Source of the DNA: an uncultured Eubacteriales bacterium
GTDB taxonomy: Bacteria > Bacillota > Clostridia > Oscillospirales > Acutalibacteraceae
Assembly (NCBI GenBank): GCA_934636435.1
Contig: CAKUAQ010000002.1
Coordinates: 13,563 to 77,562, forward strand
Direction of reading: 5' to 3'
DNA: 64,000 nt
The notes below the pieces were generated by a model, which had not been told where the DNA came from, did not search any database, and was given only the letters and a program-made list of their open reading frames with translations. Shown here one piece after another: positions 1 through 8,404 of this stretch. How positions within the stretch are numbered: position 1 is the first letter of the stretch; the number at the start of each line of letters is the position of its first letter. A program made the position numbers and the translations under genes.

Positions 1-1157
1 CCGTGCTGCCCGCCATGATCCTGGTGCTGGATAAGCCTCTGCAAAAGACCCGCCACAAATCCATCATCCCCAATATGGGCAAATTTGCCGCCGGTGTCAC
101 CAAGGTATTCCCGGTGTTTCTGGTGATCTTCGCCCTGCTGATCCCGCCCGCCTATTACGGCTACGACAAGACCAACGACGAGGTCTACTACGATATGGGC
201 GAGTGTCTGCCGGAGGATATGGAATACGTCATCGCCAACTCCAAGCTGTCGGAGGAGTTTGATATTGCCTCCACCCATATGGTGCTGGTGGACGCTAACC
301 TCCCCTCCAAAACCGTCCGCTCCATGATTAACGATATGGAGGATGTGGACGGTGTGAAATACGTGCTGGGGCTGGAATCGGTGGTCGGCTCCCGGGTGCC
401 GGAGGAGATCCTGCCGGACAGCCTGCGAGAGATTCTCAAGAGCGACAAATGGGAGCTGCTGCTCATCAACTCCGAATACAAGGTCGCCAGCGACAAGGTG
501 AATGAGCAGGTGGCCAGTCTGAACACCATCCTCAAGCAATACGATCCCACCGGTATGCTCATCGGTGAGGCTCCCTGCATGAAGGATATGATCGAGACCA
601 CCAACCACGACTTCCAGGTGGTCAACGCCGTGTCCATCCTCGCCATCTTCGTCATTATCGCCCTGGTGGAAAAGAGCATCAGCCTGCCCTTCATCCTCAT
701 CGCAGTCATTGAGCTGGCCATCTTCATCAATCTGGGGCTGCCCCACTATCTGGGACAATCGCTGCCCTTCATCGCCCCCATCTGCATCAGCACCATCCAG
801 CTGGGCGCCACGGTGGACTACGCCATTCTGATGACCACCCGCTATAAGGCGGAGCGGCTGGCGGGACACGATAAGCGGACCAGCGTCAACACGGCGCTGG
901 GCACCTCCATCCCCTCCATTCTGGTGTCCGGTATGGGGCTGTTCGCCGCCACCTTCGGTGTGGCGCTGTATTCCGACATCGACATCATCAGCTCCATGTG
1001 TATGCTGATGGCGCGGGGCGCTATCGTGAGTATGCTGTGCGTCATCTTCATCCTGCCGGCGCTGCTGATGCTGTGCGATAAGCTCGTTTGCGTCACCACA
1101 TGGGGTATGACCCATCTTTCCAAAAAACAGAAAACGGAGGTAACCGTCCATGAATAA
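1..1157 (+). CDS. MMPL/RND-family membrane transporter, C-terminal part
   Basis: The window opens inside this gene; about 384 codons remain, so the first half of a usual 700-1000-residue MMPL protein is missing. Seen: one hydrophobic helix (visible residues about 33-54), a roughly 150-residue extracytoplasmic loop, then a bundle of about five helices (about 207-356) and a short basic tail. This is the second repeat of an RND-type permease. The segment GATVDYAILMTTRYKAE matches the conserved Asp-Tyr helix of MMPL proteins, where the acidic residue takes part in proton relay. The stop overlaps the next start by 8 nt, which suggests translational coupling. Family members export lipids or small peptides with proton influx; the substrate here is unknown. 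Confidence 0.9.
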   Translation, partial: VLPAMILVLDKPLQKTRHKSIIPNMGKFAAGVTKVFPVFLVIFALLIPPAYYGYDKTNDEVYYDMGECLPEDMEYVIANSKLSEEFDIASTHMVLVDANLPSKTVRSMINDMEDVDGVKYVLGLESVVGSRVPEEILPDSLREILKSDKWELLLINSEYKVASDKVNEQVASLNTILKQYDPTGMLIGEAPCMKDMIETTNHDFQVVNAVSILAIFVIIALVEKSISLPFILIAVIELAIFINLGLPHYLGQSLPFIAPICISTIQLGATVDYAILMTTRYKAERLAGHDKRTSVNTALGTSIPSILVSGMGLFAATFGVALYSDIDIISSMCMLMARGAIVSMLCVIFILPALLMLCDKLVCVTTWGMTHLSKKQKTEVTVHE

Positions 1158-3111
1158 GCTACTGAAAAAACCGCTGGCGCTGGTTTCCTGCGCCGCTCTG
1201 CTGGCCGCGGGCAGCGTGGGCGTCACTGTGCTGGCGCTGAACAATGCCGACAGCAAAACGGAGGAGGACTCCTCCGCCTCCAAGGTGTCTCTGCTGGCCC
1301 CGGACAGCACCGCCGACCTGTCCAAGGACGAGACGGTGTATGTGCTGGCGGGTGCCGACGGCAGCGTGAAAAAAATCATCGTCAGCGACTGGATCCAGAA
1401 TAGGGCGAACGCCGCCTCCTTCACCGACAAGTCGGAAATGAAGGACGTGGAAAACGTCAAGGGCAACGAATCCTATACCATGAACGGCGACCATATGCGG
1501 GTATGGGACGCGCAGGGCAATGACATCTATTGCCAGGGCACCGTCGATAAGGAGCTGCCGGTGAGCCTGTCCGTCTCCTATACGCTGGACGGCAAGACCG
1601 TCTCCGCCGAGGAGCTGGCGGGCAAGAGCGGCAAGGTCGTCATCCGCTACGATTACCGGAACAACCAATATAAAATGGTGACCGTGGACGGTAAAGAGGA
1701 AAAGATGTACGTTCCCTTCGGGATGCTGACCGGAATGCTGCTGGATAACGACGTGTTCAGGAACGTGACCGTCACCAACGGCAAGGTTATCAACGACGGC
1801 AACCGCACCGCCGTCATCGGGCTGGCATTCCCCGGCTTGCAGGAGAATCTGAACCTGTCCAAGGACAAGCTGGAAATCCCCGCTTATGTGGAAATCACGG
1901 CGGACGTGGAGAATTTCGAGATGACCAACACCGTCACCGTGGCCACCAACGAAATTTTCAACAAGCTGAACACCGACAACCTTAATTCCGTAGACGAGCT
2001 GACCGCCTCGCTGAACACCCTCAACGACGCCATGCGGCAGCTCATGGACGGCTCCTCCCAGCTGTATGGCGGGCTGACCACCCTGCTGGAGAAATCCGGC
2101 ACACTGGTGCAGGGCATCGACGCGCTGGCGGCGGGCGCCGCCCGGCTGAAGGACGGCTCCGGCACGCTGGATGCGGGCGCTGGCGAGCTGCTCGCCGGAC
2201 TGACGGAGCTGACCGCCCATAACGACACCCTCAATGCGGGGGCAAAAACCGTCTTCGGTACCCTGCTCAGCTCCGTGCAAAAGCAATTCGCCGATGCCGG
2301 GCTGACCGTGGACGACCTGACCATTGAGAATTACAAGACCGCGCTGGGCGGGCTGCTGACCGCCCCCAACGACACCCAGAAGACCCAGCTGGCAACGCTG
2401 GCGCAGCCCGTGCTGGACGCCCAATTGGCGGCCAAGCACATTCCCGAGGCGTATTACCCCGCCGTCAAGGTGCTGCTGGCGCAGCAGCTGAACGCCGGCA
2501 AGACCACCGACGAGGCGATGACCTACATCGGCACGCTGCTCTACAAGGCGCAGCAGAACGATCCCGCCAGCCTGCAGGCTCTGCAGCAGGCGGGGCAGCT
2601 TGCCGCCACCCCCGTGGGGCAGGCGACCATCCAGGCGCTGTACATCGGGCTGGCGCAGCAGACCCTCGCGCCCCAGGTGAAGCAGGCCATCGCCGGGCTG
2701 GACAGCTACAACGAGTTCTACACCGGGCTGCAGGACTACACCGCCGGCGTGGCGGAGGCCAAGGACGGCGCCGCGCAGCTGAAGGACGGCTCCGCCCAGC
2801 TGGCGGCAGGCGCGGCTCAGCTGTATGACGGCGTGCTGCAGCTCAAAGACGGCGCTCCGGCGCTGGTGGACGGCGTGACCCGGCTGAAGGATGGGGCGAT
2901 GCGTCTGTCCGACGGGCTGAAGGCCTTTAACGAACAGGGCGTGAAGAAGCTCACCGATGCCGTCAACGGCGATCTGGGCGGTCTGGTGACCCGGCTGAAA
3001 GCCACCGCAGACGTATCCAAGGCCTATCAGTCCTATACCGGCCTGGGCGACGGCATGGACGGTCAGGTGAAATTCATCTACCGCACCGACGCCGTAAAAG
3101 TTCAAAAATAA
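1150..3111 (+). CDS. Secreted or anchored protein with L-x-x-G heptad repeats, partner of the MMPL transporter
   Basis: A 653-residue protein with an N-terminal signal or anchor helix (about residues 10-30, preceded by lysines) and no C-terminal membrane helix. Two blocks of a degenerate heptad repeat of type L-x-x-G (for example LKDGSGTLDAGAGELLAGL, LKDGSAQLAAGAAQL) lie near residues 295-355 and 535-600. Such repeats occur in YhgE/Pip-like proteins and in proteins encoded beside MMPL or ABC exporters, and are thought to form long extracellular rods. The region between the repeats is Gln/Ala-rich and probably helical. It is coupled to the transporter by an 8-nt overlap, so a shared role in envelope export or adhesion is likely but not proven. 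Confidence 0.8.
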   Translation: MNKLLKKPLALVSCAALLAAGSVGVTVLALNNADSKTEEDSSASKVSLLAPDSTADLSKDETVYVLAGADGSVKKIIVSDWIQNRANAASFTDKSEMKDVENVKGNESYTMNGDHMRVWDAQGNDIYCQGTVDKELPVSLSVSYTLDGKTVSAEELAGKSGKVVIRYDYRNNQYKMVTVDGKEEKMYVPFGMLTGMLLDNDVFRNVTVTNGKVINDGNRTAVIGLAFPGLQENLNLSKDKLEIPAYVEITADVENFEMTNTVTVATNEIFNKLNTDNLNSVDELTASLNTLNDAMRQLMDGSSQLYGGLTTLLEKSGTLVQGIDALAAGAARLKDGSGTLDAGAGELLAGLTELTAHNDTLNAGAKTVFGTLLSSVQKQFADAGLTVDDLTIENYKTALGGLLTAPNDTQKTQLATLAQPVLDAQLAAKHIPEAYYPAVKVLLAQQLNAGKTTDEAMTYIGTLLYKAQQNDPASLQALQQAGQLAATPVGQATIQALYIGLAQQTLAPQVKQAIAGLDSYNEFYTGLQDYTAGVAEAKDGAAQLKDGSAQLAAGAAQLYDGVLQLKDGAPALVDGVTRLKDGAMRLSDGLKAFNEQGVKKLTDAVNGDLGGLVTRLKATADVSKAYQSYTGLGDGMDGQVKFIYRTDAVKVQK

Positions 3112-3125
3112 TTCACCGATAATTT

Positions 3126-3168
3126 CAGTCCGGTGTGGTATGATAAACCCGTAAGCCACACCGGACTG
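3126..3168. promoter_or_regulatory. Perfect 13-bp inverted repeat enclosing an extended -10 motif
   Basis: Arms 3126-3138 (CAGTCCGGTGTGG) and 3156-3168 are exact reverse complements, separated by 17 nt. The loop begins with TATGAT (3139-3144), preceded by TG-N, which reads as an extended -10 promoter element for the downstream hydrolase. No T-run follows, so a rho-independent terminator is less likely than an operator or a 5'-UTR hairpin. Confidence 0.5.
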
Positions 3169-3195
3169 TTCACTACCTGTAAGGAGGGTGTCCAC

Positions 3196-4170
3196 ATGAG
3201 ATCCGCAACCAAAAAAGCCCTGGCCATCACCGGCGGGGTCGCCGCCATCGGCGCGGTGGCCGGAGCCGCCGCCTATACCGTCACCGACCTGCTGGTGCGG
3301 GTGGCGCTGGATCGGGATAAGCCCCGCATCCTGCAAAATTCCGAGGGGCGCATTTCCGGCGCCAAGGAGGAAAGCCCTTTCCAGACCGTCCGCCGGGAAG
3401 CGTCCCGGACGCTGGAGAGCCGCCCCCACGAGGTGGTGCGCATCAATGCCGAGGACGGCATGCTGCTGGCCGGGCACTGGTTCCGGCAGGAGGGAGCCCG
3501 GCGCACCATCGTGGCCATGCACGGCTGGCGTTCCAGCTACGGCATGGATTTCGGGATGATCGCCGATTTCTGGCTGAATAACGGCTGCAATGTGCTGTTC
3601 GCCGAGCAGCGGGGACAGAACAACAGCGGCGGCACCCATATGGGCTTCGGCATGACCGAGCGGTTCGACTGCCGCAGCTGGGTGAATTTCGTCAATGAGC
3701 GCTGCGGCACCGAGCTGCCGGTGTATCTGGCGGGGGTGTCCATGGGCGCAGCCACGGTGCTGATGGCCACCGGACTTACGCTGCCGGAGAATGTCCGGGG
3801 CGTGATGGCGGACTGCGGCTTCACCTCCCCCCATGCCATCTGGGAGTATATCACCCGCAAGAATCTCCATATGCGCTTCGGGCTGAAGGGGCAGATGGCC
3901 GACCGCATCTGCCGCCGGAAAATTCATATGGGAGCGGCGGATTATTCCACCGTGGAGGCGCTGCGCACCACCCATCTGCCGGTGCTGTTCATCCACGGCA
4001 CCGACGACCATTTCGTCCCCATCGAAATGACCTACGAGAACTATAAGGCCTGTGCCGGTCCCAAACGGCTGCTGGTGGTGCCGGGCGCCGAGCACGGCAT
4101 GAGCTACGCCGTGGACCGGGAGGGCTACGAGAAAGCCGTCCGGGATTTCTGGGCGACCTACGACCGCTGA
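3196..4170 (+). CDS. Alpha/beta-hydrolase fold protein, membrane-anchored
   Basis: A 324-residue serine hydrolase. An N-terminal hydrophobic segment (about residues 8-33) suggests a signal anchor. The catalytic triad is visible: Ser182 in GVSMG, Asp270 or Asp271 in HGTDDHFVP and His300 in GAEHGMSY. HGWRSSYGMD near residue 110 supplies the oxyanion loop. The closest described type is the BAAT/YqkD-like group of bacterial hydrolases; the substrate cannot be read from the sequence. ATG 3196 is chosen because AAGGAGG (3181-3187) lies 8 nt upstream; the GTG at 3133 sits inside a hairpin and lacks a ribosome site. Confidence 0.88.
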   Translation: MRSATKKALAITGGVAAIGAVAGAAAYTVTDLLVRVALDRDKPRILQNSEGRISGAKEESPFQTVRREASRTLESRPHEVVRINAEDGMLLAGHWFRQEGARRTIVAMHGWRSSYGMDFGMIADFWLNNGCNVLFAEQRGQNNSGGTHMGFGMTERFDCRSWVNFVNERCGTELPVYLAGVSMGAATVLMATGLTLPENVRGVMADCGFTSPHAIWEYITRKNLHMRFGLKGQMADRICRRKIHMGAADYSTVEALRTTHLPVLFIHGTDDHFVPIEMTYENYKACAGPKRLLVVPGAEHGMSYAVDREGYEKAVRDFWATYDR

Positions 4171-4190
4171 GCATCCGTGCGACGACAGCC

Positions 4191-4221
4191 ACGCCCCTCC
4201 GGCAACTTGCCGGAGGGGCGT
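4191..4221 (+). terminator. Hairpin terminator after the hydrolase gene
   Basis: A 13-15-bp near-perfect GC stem (4191-4205 with 4207-4221) starts 20 nt after the stop codon. The T-run after it is weak, so termination may be partial. Confidence 0.6.
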
Positions 4222-4522
4222 TCCGTATGTCCGAAAAGCCGCAGGAGTCAGGGCGGCCGTCGTCTCCTGCGCATGGGAGGTAGTGCCGTGCGCCTTTAGG
4301 GCACGGGGACAGGCCATGCTTCTTGTCCTTTACGGCGTTTCCGGGAGCGCCCGCCGATGGCGGCAAACCGATGCCCCGCAGGGGGCATCGGCGTTTTCGG
4401 AGCGCTTGCGGGAGACTCATGCCCCGTGATTTCGGGGACCGGCGAACTCTGGGGACCGCTCGGCTTGCCGCTCCATTATTGGCCGAACCGCCCCTGTCGT
4501 TCCGGCGGCGCCCCGCGCCGTC
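4222..4522. other. Gene-free GC-rich stretch between the hydrolase and gpr
   Basis: No convincing coding sequence. It holds a 10-bp stem with a 4-nt loop (4368-4377 with 4382-4391), followed by CGTTTT on the plus strand and TTTGCC on the minus strand. This could end transcription from gpr, which points this way. Confidence 0.5.
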
Positions 4523-5389
4523 TCAAATGCCCCGGGCTACGGAGATCAGCTCCAGCGGCGCATAGGCGGGCTGCAGCGCCCCGTTGACCGCCAGCGCCAC
4601 CAGACGCGCCGCCCGGCCGATCACCAGGTCGATCTCCCGCGGTGTCACCATCATCGGGGGCGCATCCGGCGCGAGCTCCGTCTCCGGCCGGTAGGCCTGC
4701 ACCAGCGTGGCGGCATCCACCACCGTAGGCACCCCCATGCCGATGACCGGCACCCCCAGCGTTTCCCGGCTGAGGGGGCGGCGGTCGTTCCCCACCCCGG
4801 AGCCGGGCGCGATGCCGGTGTCGCACAGCTGCACCGTGCACCCCAGACGCTCCGGGCTGCGCGCCGCCAGCGCGTCAATGGCGATCACGGCGGCCGGTTC
4901 CACCTCCCGGCATACCCCCCGAACGATCTCCCCGGTTTCGGCGCCGGTCTGCCCCAGCACCCCCGGCGTCAGCACCGCCGCCGGCCGCAGATCCTCCAGC
5001 CCGGCGGCGCGGGCGAACTCCCCCCGGATATGCCGGGTGGCCAGGATCATGTCGGCGGCCGACGGCCCCAGAGTATCGGGGGTGACGGTGCGGTTGCCCA
5101 GCCCCACCACCAGCACCGTGCCCTCCGGCGGCAGCAGCCGGGTCAATTCCTCCTGCACGCAGGCCGCGTGGGCGGTCAGCTGCCGCTCATCGTCGGACAG
5201 CGCCGGCAGCTCCACGGTGACATACTGCCCCCGGGGCTTCCCCAGCCGCGCGGCCGCCTCGTCGGTGGAGACCTCCAGACGGTGGACGGTGAGCCGCCCG
5301 CAGCGATGGGCGGTGCGCGTGACCCCCCGCTCCGGGGTCAGCGCGGCGGCATCCGCCGCCTCTAACGCTAAGTCGGTGCGAAAATTCAT
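4523..5389 (-). CDS. gpr: Germination protease GPR
   Basis: A 288-residue protein matching GPR, the aspartic-type endopeptidase that degrades small acid-soluble spore proteins at germination. Its N-terminus reads MNFRTDLALEAAD; the F/V-R-T-D-L-A-x-E segment is where the propeptide is removed in Bacillus. The signature VLVVGLGNRTVTPDTLGP is at about residues 100-117. Later blocks AVIAIDALAA and TGIAPGSGVGNDRRPLS are also typical. ATG 5389 is preferred: AAGGAAAGG lies about 12 nt upstream, while an in-frame ATG four codons earlier is too close to that site. It is divergent from rpsT, a neighbour of gpr in many Firmicutes. A forespore sigma-G promoter is expected, but I could not identify one with confidence. 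Confidence 0.95.
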   Translation of the reverse strand: MNFRTDLALEAADAAALTPERGVTRTAHRCGRLTVHRLEVSTDEAAARLGKPRGQYVTVELPALSDDERQLTAHAACVQEELTRLLPPEGTVLVVGLGNRTVTPDTLGPSAADMILATRHIRGEFARAAGLEDLRPAAVLTPGVLGQTGAETGEIVRGVCREVEPAAVIAIDALAARSPERLGCTVQLCDTGIAPGSGVGNDRRPLSRETLGVPVIGMGVPTVVDAATLVQAYRPETELAPDAPPMMVTPREIDLVIGRAARLVALAVNGALQPAYAPLELISVARGI

Positions 5390-5618
5390 CGGTCGAATCA
5401 TCCTTTCCTTGTGAGGACACAGCTTGTGGGGATGCAGCCGCGCCGCAAGAGCCTTTCGGCGCCCGTCGGGGTTTCCGCAACCGCGAGACGGCACCGCGCG
5501 GCCGAGCCGCATATGCTTCCATTTTACCGGCGCGCCCGCTCATATTGCGGCTGCCCCTCTTAAAATGCCCGGTTTTCCGTGAAAAACCAGAAAAATTCGC
5601 AATTCCCGAAAATTTTAG

Positions 5619-5647
5619 TTGCATTTCCGGCGTAATCGTGGTATGAT
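5619..5647 (+). promoter_or_regulatory. rpsT promoter
   Basis: TTGCAT (5619-5624), a 17-bp spacer, then TATGAT (5642-5647), 47 nt before the rpsT start. The rest of the 5390-5693 gap holds no gene. Confidence 0.7.
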
Positions 5648-5693
5648 GACCTATGCGTGAGATGCTGCATATTTGATAACAGGAGGTGTCACC

Positions 5694-5945
5694 ATGCCGA
5701 ACATTCAATCCGCAAAAAAGCGTGTGAAGGTCATTGCGGTCAAGACGGCTCGCAACAAGGCGAACCGCTCGGCTCTGAAGACGGAGATCAAAAAGGCGAA
5801 TGCTGCCATTGCATCCGGAGAGAACAAGGAGGAGGCGCTGCGCGCCGCCACCAAGAAGATCGACCAGGCTGTGGCGAAGGGTCTGCTGCATAAGAACACG
5901 GCTGCCCGGAAGAAGTCCGCTCTCGCCAAAAAGGCGAACGCCTGA
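5694..5945 (+). CDS. rpsT: 30S ribosomal protein S20
   Basis: An 83-residue Lys/Ala-rich three-helix protein beginning MPNIQSAKKRVKV, the classic S20 start. It binds 16S rRNA early in 30S assembly. AGGAGGTG (5681-5688) precedes ATG 5694, which rules out the in-frame ATG seven codons upstream. The gene is monocistronic between its own promoter and a strong terminator. Confidence 0.97.
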   Translation: MPNIQSAKKRVKVIAVKTARNKANRSALKTEIKKANAAIASGENKEEALRAATKKIDQAVAKGLLHKNTAARKKSALAKKANA

Positions 5946-5966
5946 GCAATCTCTTCACAAAGCGCA

Positions 5967-6007
5967 ACAGAGACTGCGGTGAAATCACCGCAGTCTCTGT
6001 TTCTTTA
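5967..6007 (+). terminator. rpsT terminator
   Basis: A 16-bp perfect stem (5967-5982 with 5985-6000, loop AA) followed by TTCTTT. Between here and the promoter at 6293 I see no gene, only GC-rich sequence. Confidence 0.9.
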
Positions 6008-6292
6008 TCGGCACATCTGCCGCCGTGCCCGGCGGGCGTTCCCTGCCGGTATGTTCGGCGTCATATCGGACGCCGTATATGGCAGGGGCTCTCTGCCGGA
6101 CGCATCCTCTTTCGGCGCGGGAATCTGGCTGCCGCGGCCACCCCTCGACCGCCCGCTCTCCCCTTTTCGGCAAGGGCGGCGGCGATTCCGCGACGCACGA
6201 CGACCTCTCCCCCGCCGCGTTTTTCCCCGTGTGTCTCCACGCCTGGACAACACACTCCGCGGGTTTCCCGACAAAAAATTGGCGCAGAGGAC

Positions 6293-6320
6293 TTGACAAA
6301 TGCGCAAAAAGGACTATAAT
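6293..6320 (+). promoter_or_regulatory. Strong promoter upstream of ilvE
   Basis: Consensus TTGACA (6293-6298), a 16-bp spacer and TATAAT (6315-6320). Transcription should start near 6327, just before the hairpin at 6337. Confidence 0.85.
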
Positions 6321-6336
6321 TACCCATTGTAAAGGC

Positions 6337-6385
6337 AACGGTGTCTTTGAGTCCAAGGGCTCAAAGACACCGTTTTCTGTTTTTC
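6337..6385 (+). terminator. Leader terminator or attenuator before ilvE
   Basis: A 15-bp perfect stem (6337-6351 with 6360-6374), 8-nt loop, then a T-rich run to 6385. It lies only about 10 nt after the predicted start site and 30 nt before the ilvE ATG, so any full-length ilvE transcript must read through it. No competing antiterminator stem is obvious and the leader is too short for a T-box. Confidence 0.75.
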
Positions 6386-6414
6386 ACCGATATTTGCGAA
6401 AGGGAGTCATCCAT

Positions 6415-7425
6415 ATGAAAGAGAAAACGGTCAGCGGATTTGCTTATCATAGGCTGGGGAAACGCTATGTGGCGGAATACCGGGACGGCGCCTGGCAGCC
6501 CGGTCGCCTGACCCGCAAGGCCACCGTCACCCTCAATGAGTCCGCCTGCGTGCTGCAATATGCCCAGACCTGCTTCGAGGGACTGAAAGCCTACCGCACC
6601 CCCGACGGACAGGTGGTGTGCTTCCGCCCCGATCTGAATGAGGCGCGGCTGCACGATTCCTGCATTCGGATGATGATCCCGCCGCTGCCCCAGGGTATGT
6701 TCGAGGAGGCGGTGCGGCAGGTGGTCAAGGCCAATAAAGCATGGATCCCCTCCGCCGAGAGCGGCGGCTCCCTATATCTGCGGCCCTATATTTTCGGCAC
6801 CAACGCCGTCATAGGAGTGAAACCGGCCACGGAATTTGAATTCCGCCTGTTTGCCACCCCGGTGGGCGCGTATTTTAAGGGCGGTGCCCGCCCGCTGAAG
6901 CTGCGCATCTGTGACTATGACCGGGCCGCCCCCCATGGCACCGGGCATATCAAGGCGGGGCTGAACTACGCCATGAGCCTGTACGCTATCGCCGATGCCC
7001 ATGAGCAGGGCTACGACGAGAACCTGTATCTGGACAGCGCCACCCGCACCTATGTGGAGGAGACCGGCGGCGCCAATGTGATCTTTATTACCAAAGAGGG
7101 CGGGCTGGTCACTCCCAAGTCCCCCACCATTCTCCCCTCCATCACCCGGCGGTCGTTGCTGTATGTGGCGGAGCATTATCTGAATATCCCCGCCGAGGAG
7201 CGTCCGGTACGGGCGGATGAGCTGGGCGATTTTGCGGAATGCGGTCTGTGCGGCACGGCGGCGGTGATCTCCCCGGTGGGCTCCATCGTGGATCACGACA
7301 AGGAATACCACTTCGGCGCGGCCGACCCCCACCGGTCGGTGATCCAACAGCTGTATGAAACGCTCATTGCCATCCAGCACGGCCAGCAGGACGCCCCCGA
7401 GGGGTGGATCATGCACATTCGGTGA
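6415..7425 (+). CDS. ilvE: Branched-chain amino-acid aminotransferase
   Basis: A 336-residue PLP fold-type IV aminotransferase that interconverts Leu, Ile and Val with their 2-oxo acids using glutamate/2-oxoglutarate. The PLP lysine is Lys180 in GTGHIKAGLNYAMSL. Other blocks are CFEGLKAYR, SLYLRPYIFG, EETGGANVIFI and a C-terminal FAECGLCGTAAVISPVG cofactor-binding segment. ATG 6415 follows AAAGGGAG; the longer upstream frame has no ribosome site and crosses the terminator. The next gene starts 10 nt after the stop, so ilvE and the panE-like gene form an operon. Its expression is probably limited by the leader terminator. Confidence 0.93.
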   Translation: MKEKTVSGFAYHRLGKRYVAEYRDGAWQPGRLTRKATVTLNESACVLQYAQTCFEGLKAYRTPDGQVVCFRPDLNEARLHDSCIRMMIPPLPQGMFEEAVRQVVKANKAWIPSAESGGSLYLRPYIFGTNAVIGVKPATEFEFRLFATPVGAYFKGGARPLKLRICDYDRAAPHGTGHIKAGLNYAMSLYAIADAHEQGYDENLYLDSATRTYVEETGGANVIFITKEGGLVTPKSPTILPSITRRSLLYVAEHYLNIPAEERPVRADELGDFAECGLCGTAAVISPVGSIVDHDKEYHFGAADPHRSVIQQLYETLIAIQHGQQDAPEGWIMHIR

Positions 7426-7435
7426 GGTGAAAACG

Positions 7436-8356
7436 ATGGATATCGGCATTATCGGCGCCGGCGCCATGGGGTGTCTGTACGCCTGCCTGCTGAGCGGGCA
7501 GCATCGAGTGACCCTGTACGACATTAGCCCGGCGGTGGTGGATACCATCAACCGGCAGGGCATCACCCTATGGGAGCCGGACGGCACCCGGTCGGTCTAT
7601 CGGGTGCCGGCGCAATTCAGCGGACAGGGGGTGGCCGCTCCGGAGCTGCTGATCCTGTTTGTAAAGGACCTATACAGCGAATCGGCGCTGGAAACCAACC
7701 GGGCGCTCATCGGCCCCCACACCCGGGTGCTGTCCCTGCAAAACGGCATGGGCAATGAGGAAATTCTGCGGCAATTCGTCCCCGGCGCACACATTCTTTT
7801 GGGCACCACCAAGCACAATTGCGTAGCAAAGGAGCCGGGAGTCATTTATCATTCCGGGGTGGGCATCACTCTTATCGGCTCCCCCGACGGACGCGAAGAA
7901 ACGGCCGCCCCGGTGGCGGAGGCATTCACGTCGGCCGGGATCGAGACGGCCTATTGCCAAGGTGTGCGGCATCTGCTGTGGGAGAAGCTGTTTGTCAACA
8001 TGACCATCAACCCGGTGACGGCGCTGCTGGATTGCCCCATCGGCGTGATCGCCGAAAATCCGGAAGCCCGGGCGCTGGCAACCACCCTCATCGACGAGGC
8101 GGTGGCGGTGGCCGCTGCCGACGGCGAGACCTTTGACGGGGACGCTGTTAAGGAGAATCTGTGGCATACGGCCGCGGCCCTCTCTACCGGCCGCGCCTCC
8201 ATGTGCCAGGATCTGGAGCACGGACGACGCACCGAGATTGACTTCATCAACGGAGCGGTGGTGCGGCTGGGAGAGCGCTACGGCATCCCTACCCCCACCC
8301 ACCGGACGCTGGTGGAGCTGATTCATGTCCGGGAATCGGTCGGCTTGTCTCAATAG
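7436..8356 (+). CDS. Ketopantoate reductase family protein (PanE/ApbA-like)
   Basis: A 306-residue NADPH-dependent reductase. An N-terminal Rossmann motif IIGAGAMGCLYA (about residues 4-15) is followed by LFVKDLYSE and LSLQNGMGNEE blocks, then the C-terminal helical domain with the likely catalytic lysine in LLWEKLFVNMTINP and the INGAVVRLG segment. The classic enzyme reduces 2-dehydropantoate to pantoate for coenzyme A synthesis. Family members with other 2-oxo acid substrates are common, so panE is not assigned outright. Pairing with ilvE fits a link between valine-derived 2-oxoisovalerate and pantoate. The ribosome site overlaps the ilvE stop. Degenerate mobile-element sequence begins right after the stop. 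Confidence 0.85.
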   Translation: MDIGIIGAGAMGCLYACLLSGQHRVTLYDISPAVVDTINRQGITLWEPDGTRSVYRVPAQFSGQGVAAPELLILFVKDLYSESALETNRALIGPHTRVLSLQNGMGNEEILRQFVPGAHILLGTTKHNCVAKEPGVIYHSGVGITLIGSPDGREETAAPVAEAFTSAGIETAYCQGVRHLLWEKLFVNMTINPVTALLDCPIGVIAENPEARALATTLIDEAVAVAAADGETFDGDAVKENLWHTAAALSTGRASMCQDLEHGRRTEIDFINGAVVRLGERYGIPTPTHRTLVELIHVRESVGLSQ

Positions 8357-8404
8357 AGCGTTGGCACCCCCCGGTTCCCCGCCATACCGGTGACAACGCC
8401 GTCT

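Noticed and set aside
1159..4317. A 1052-codon open frame on the minus strand opposite the L-x-x-G protein and the hydrolase
   Set aside because: It is antisense to two well-supported genes, is His/Gln/Gly-rich without any domain, and reflects high G+C.
4323..4587. Two short plus-strand frames between the hydrolase and gpr
   Set aside because: No ribosome sites, Pro/Arg-rich, and they run antisense into gpr.
6327..6414. A T-box or leader-peptide attenuator for ilvE
   Set aside because: Only about 50 nt precede the terminator; there is no T-box sequence, specifier loop or run of branched-chain codons.
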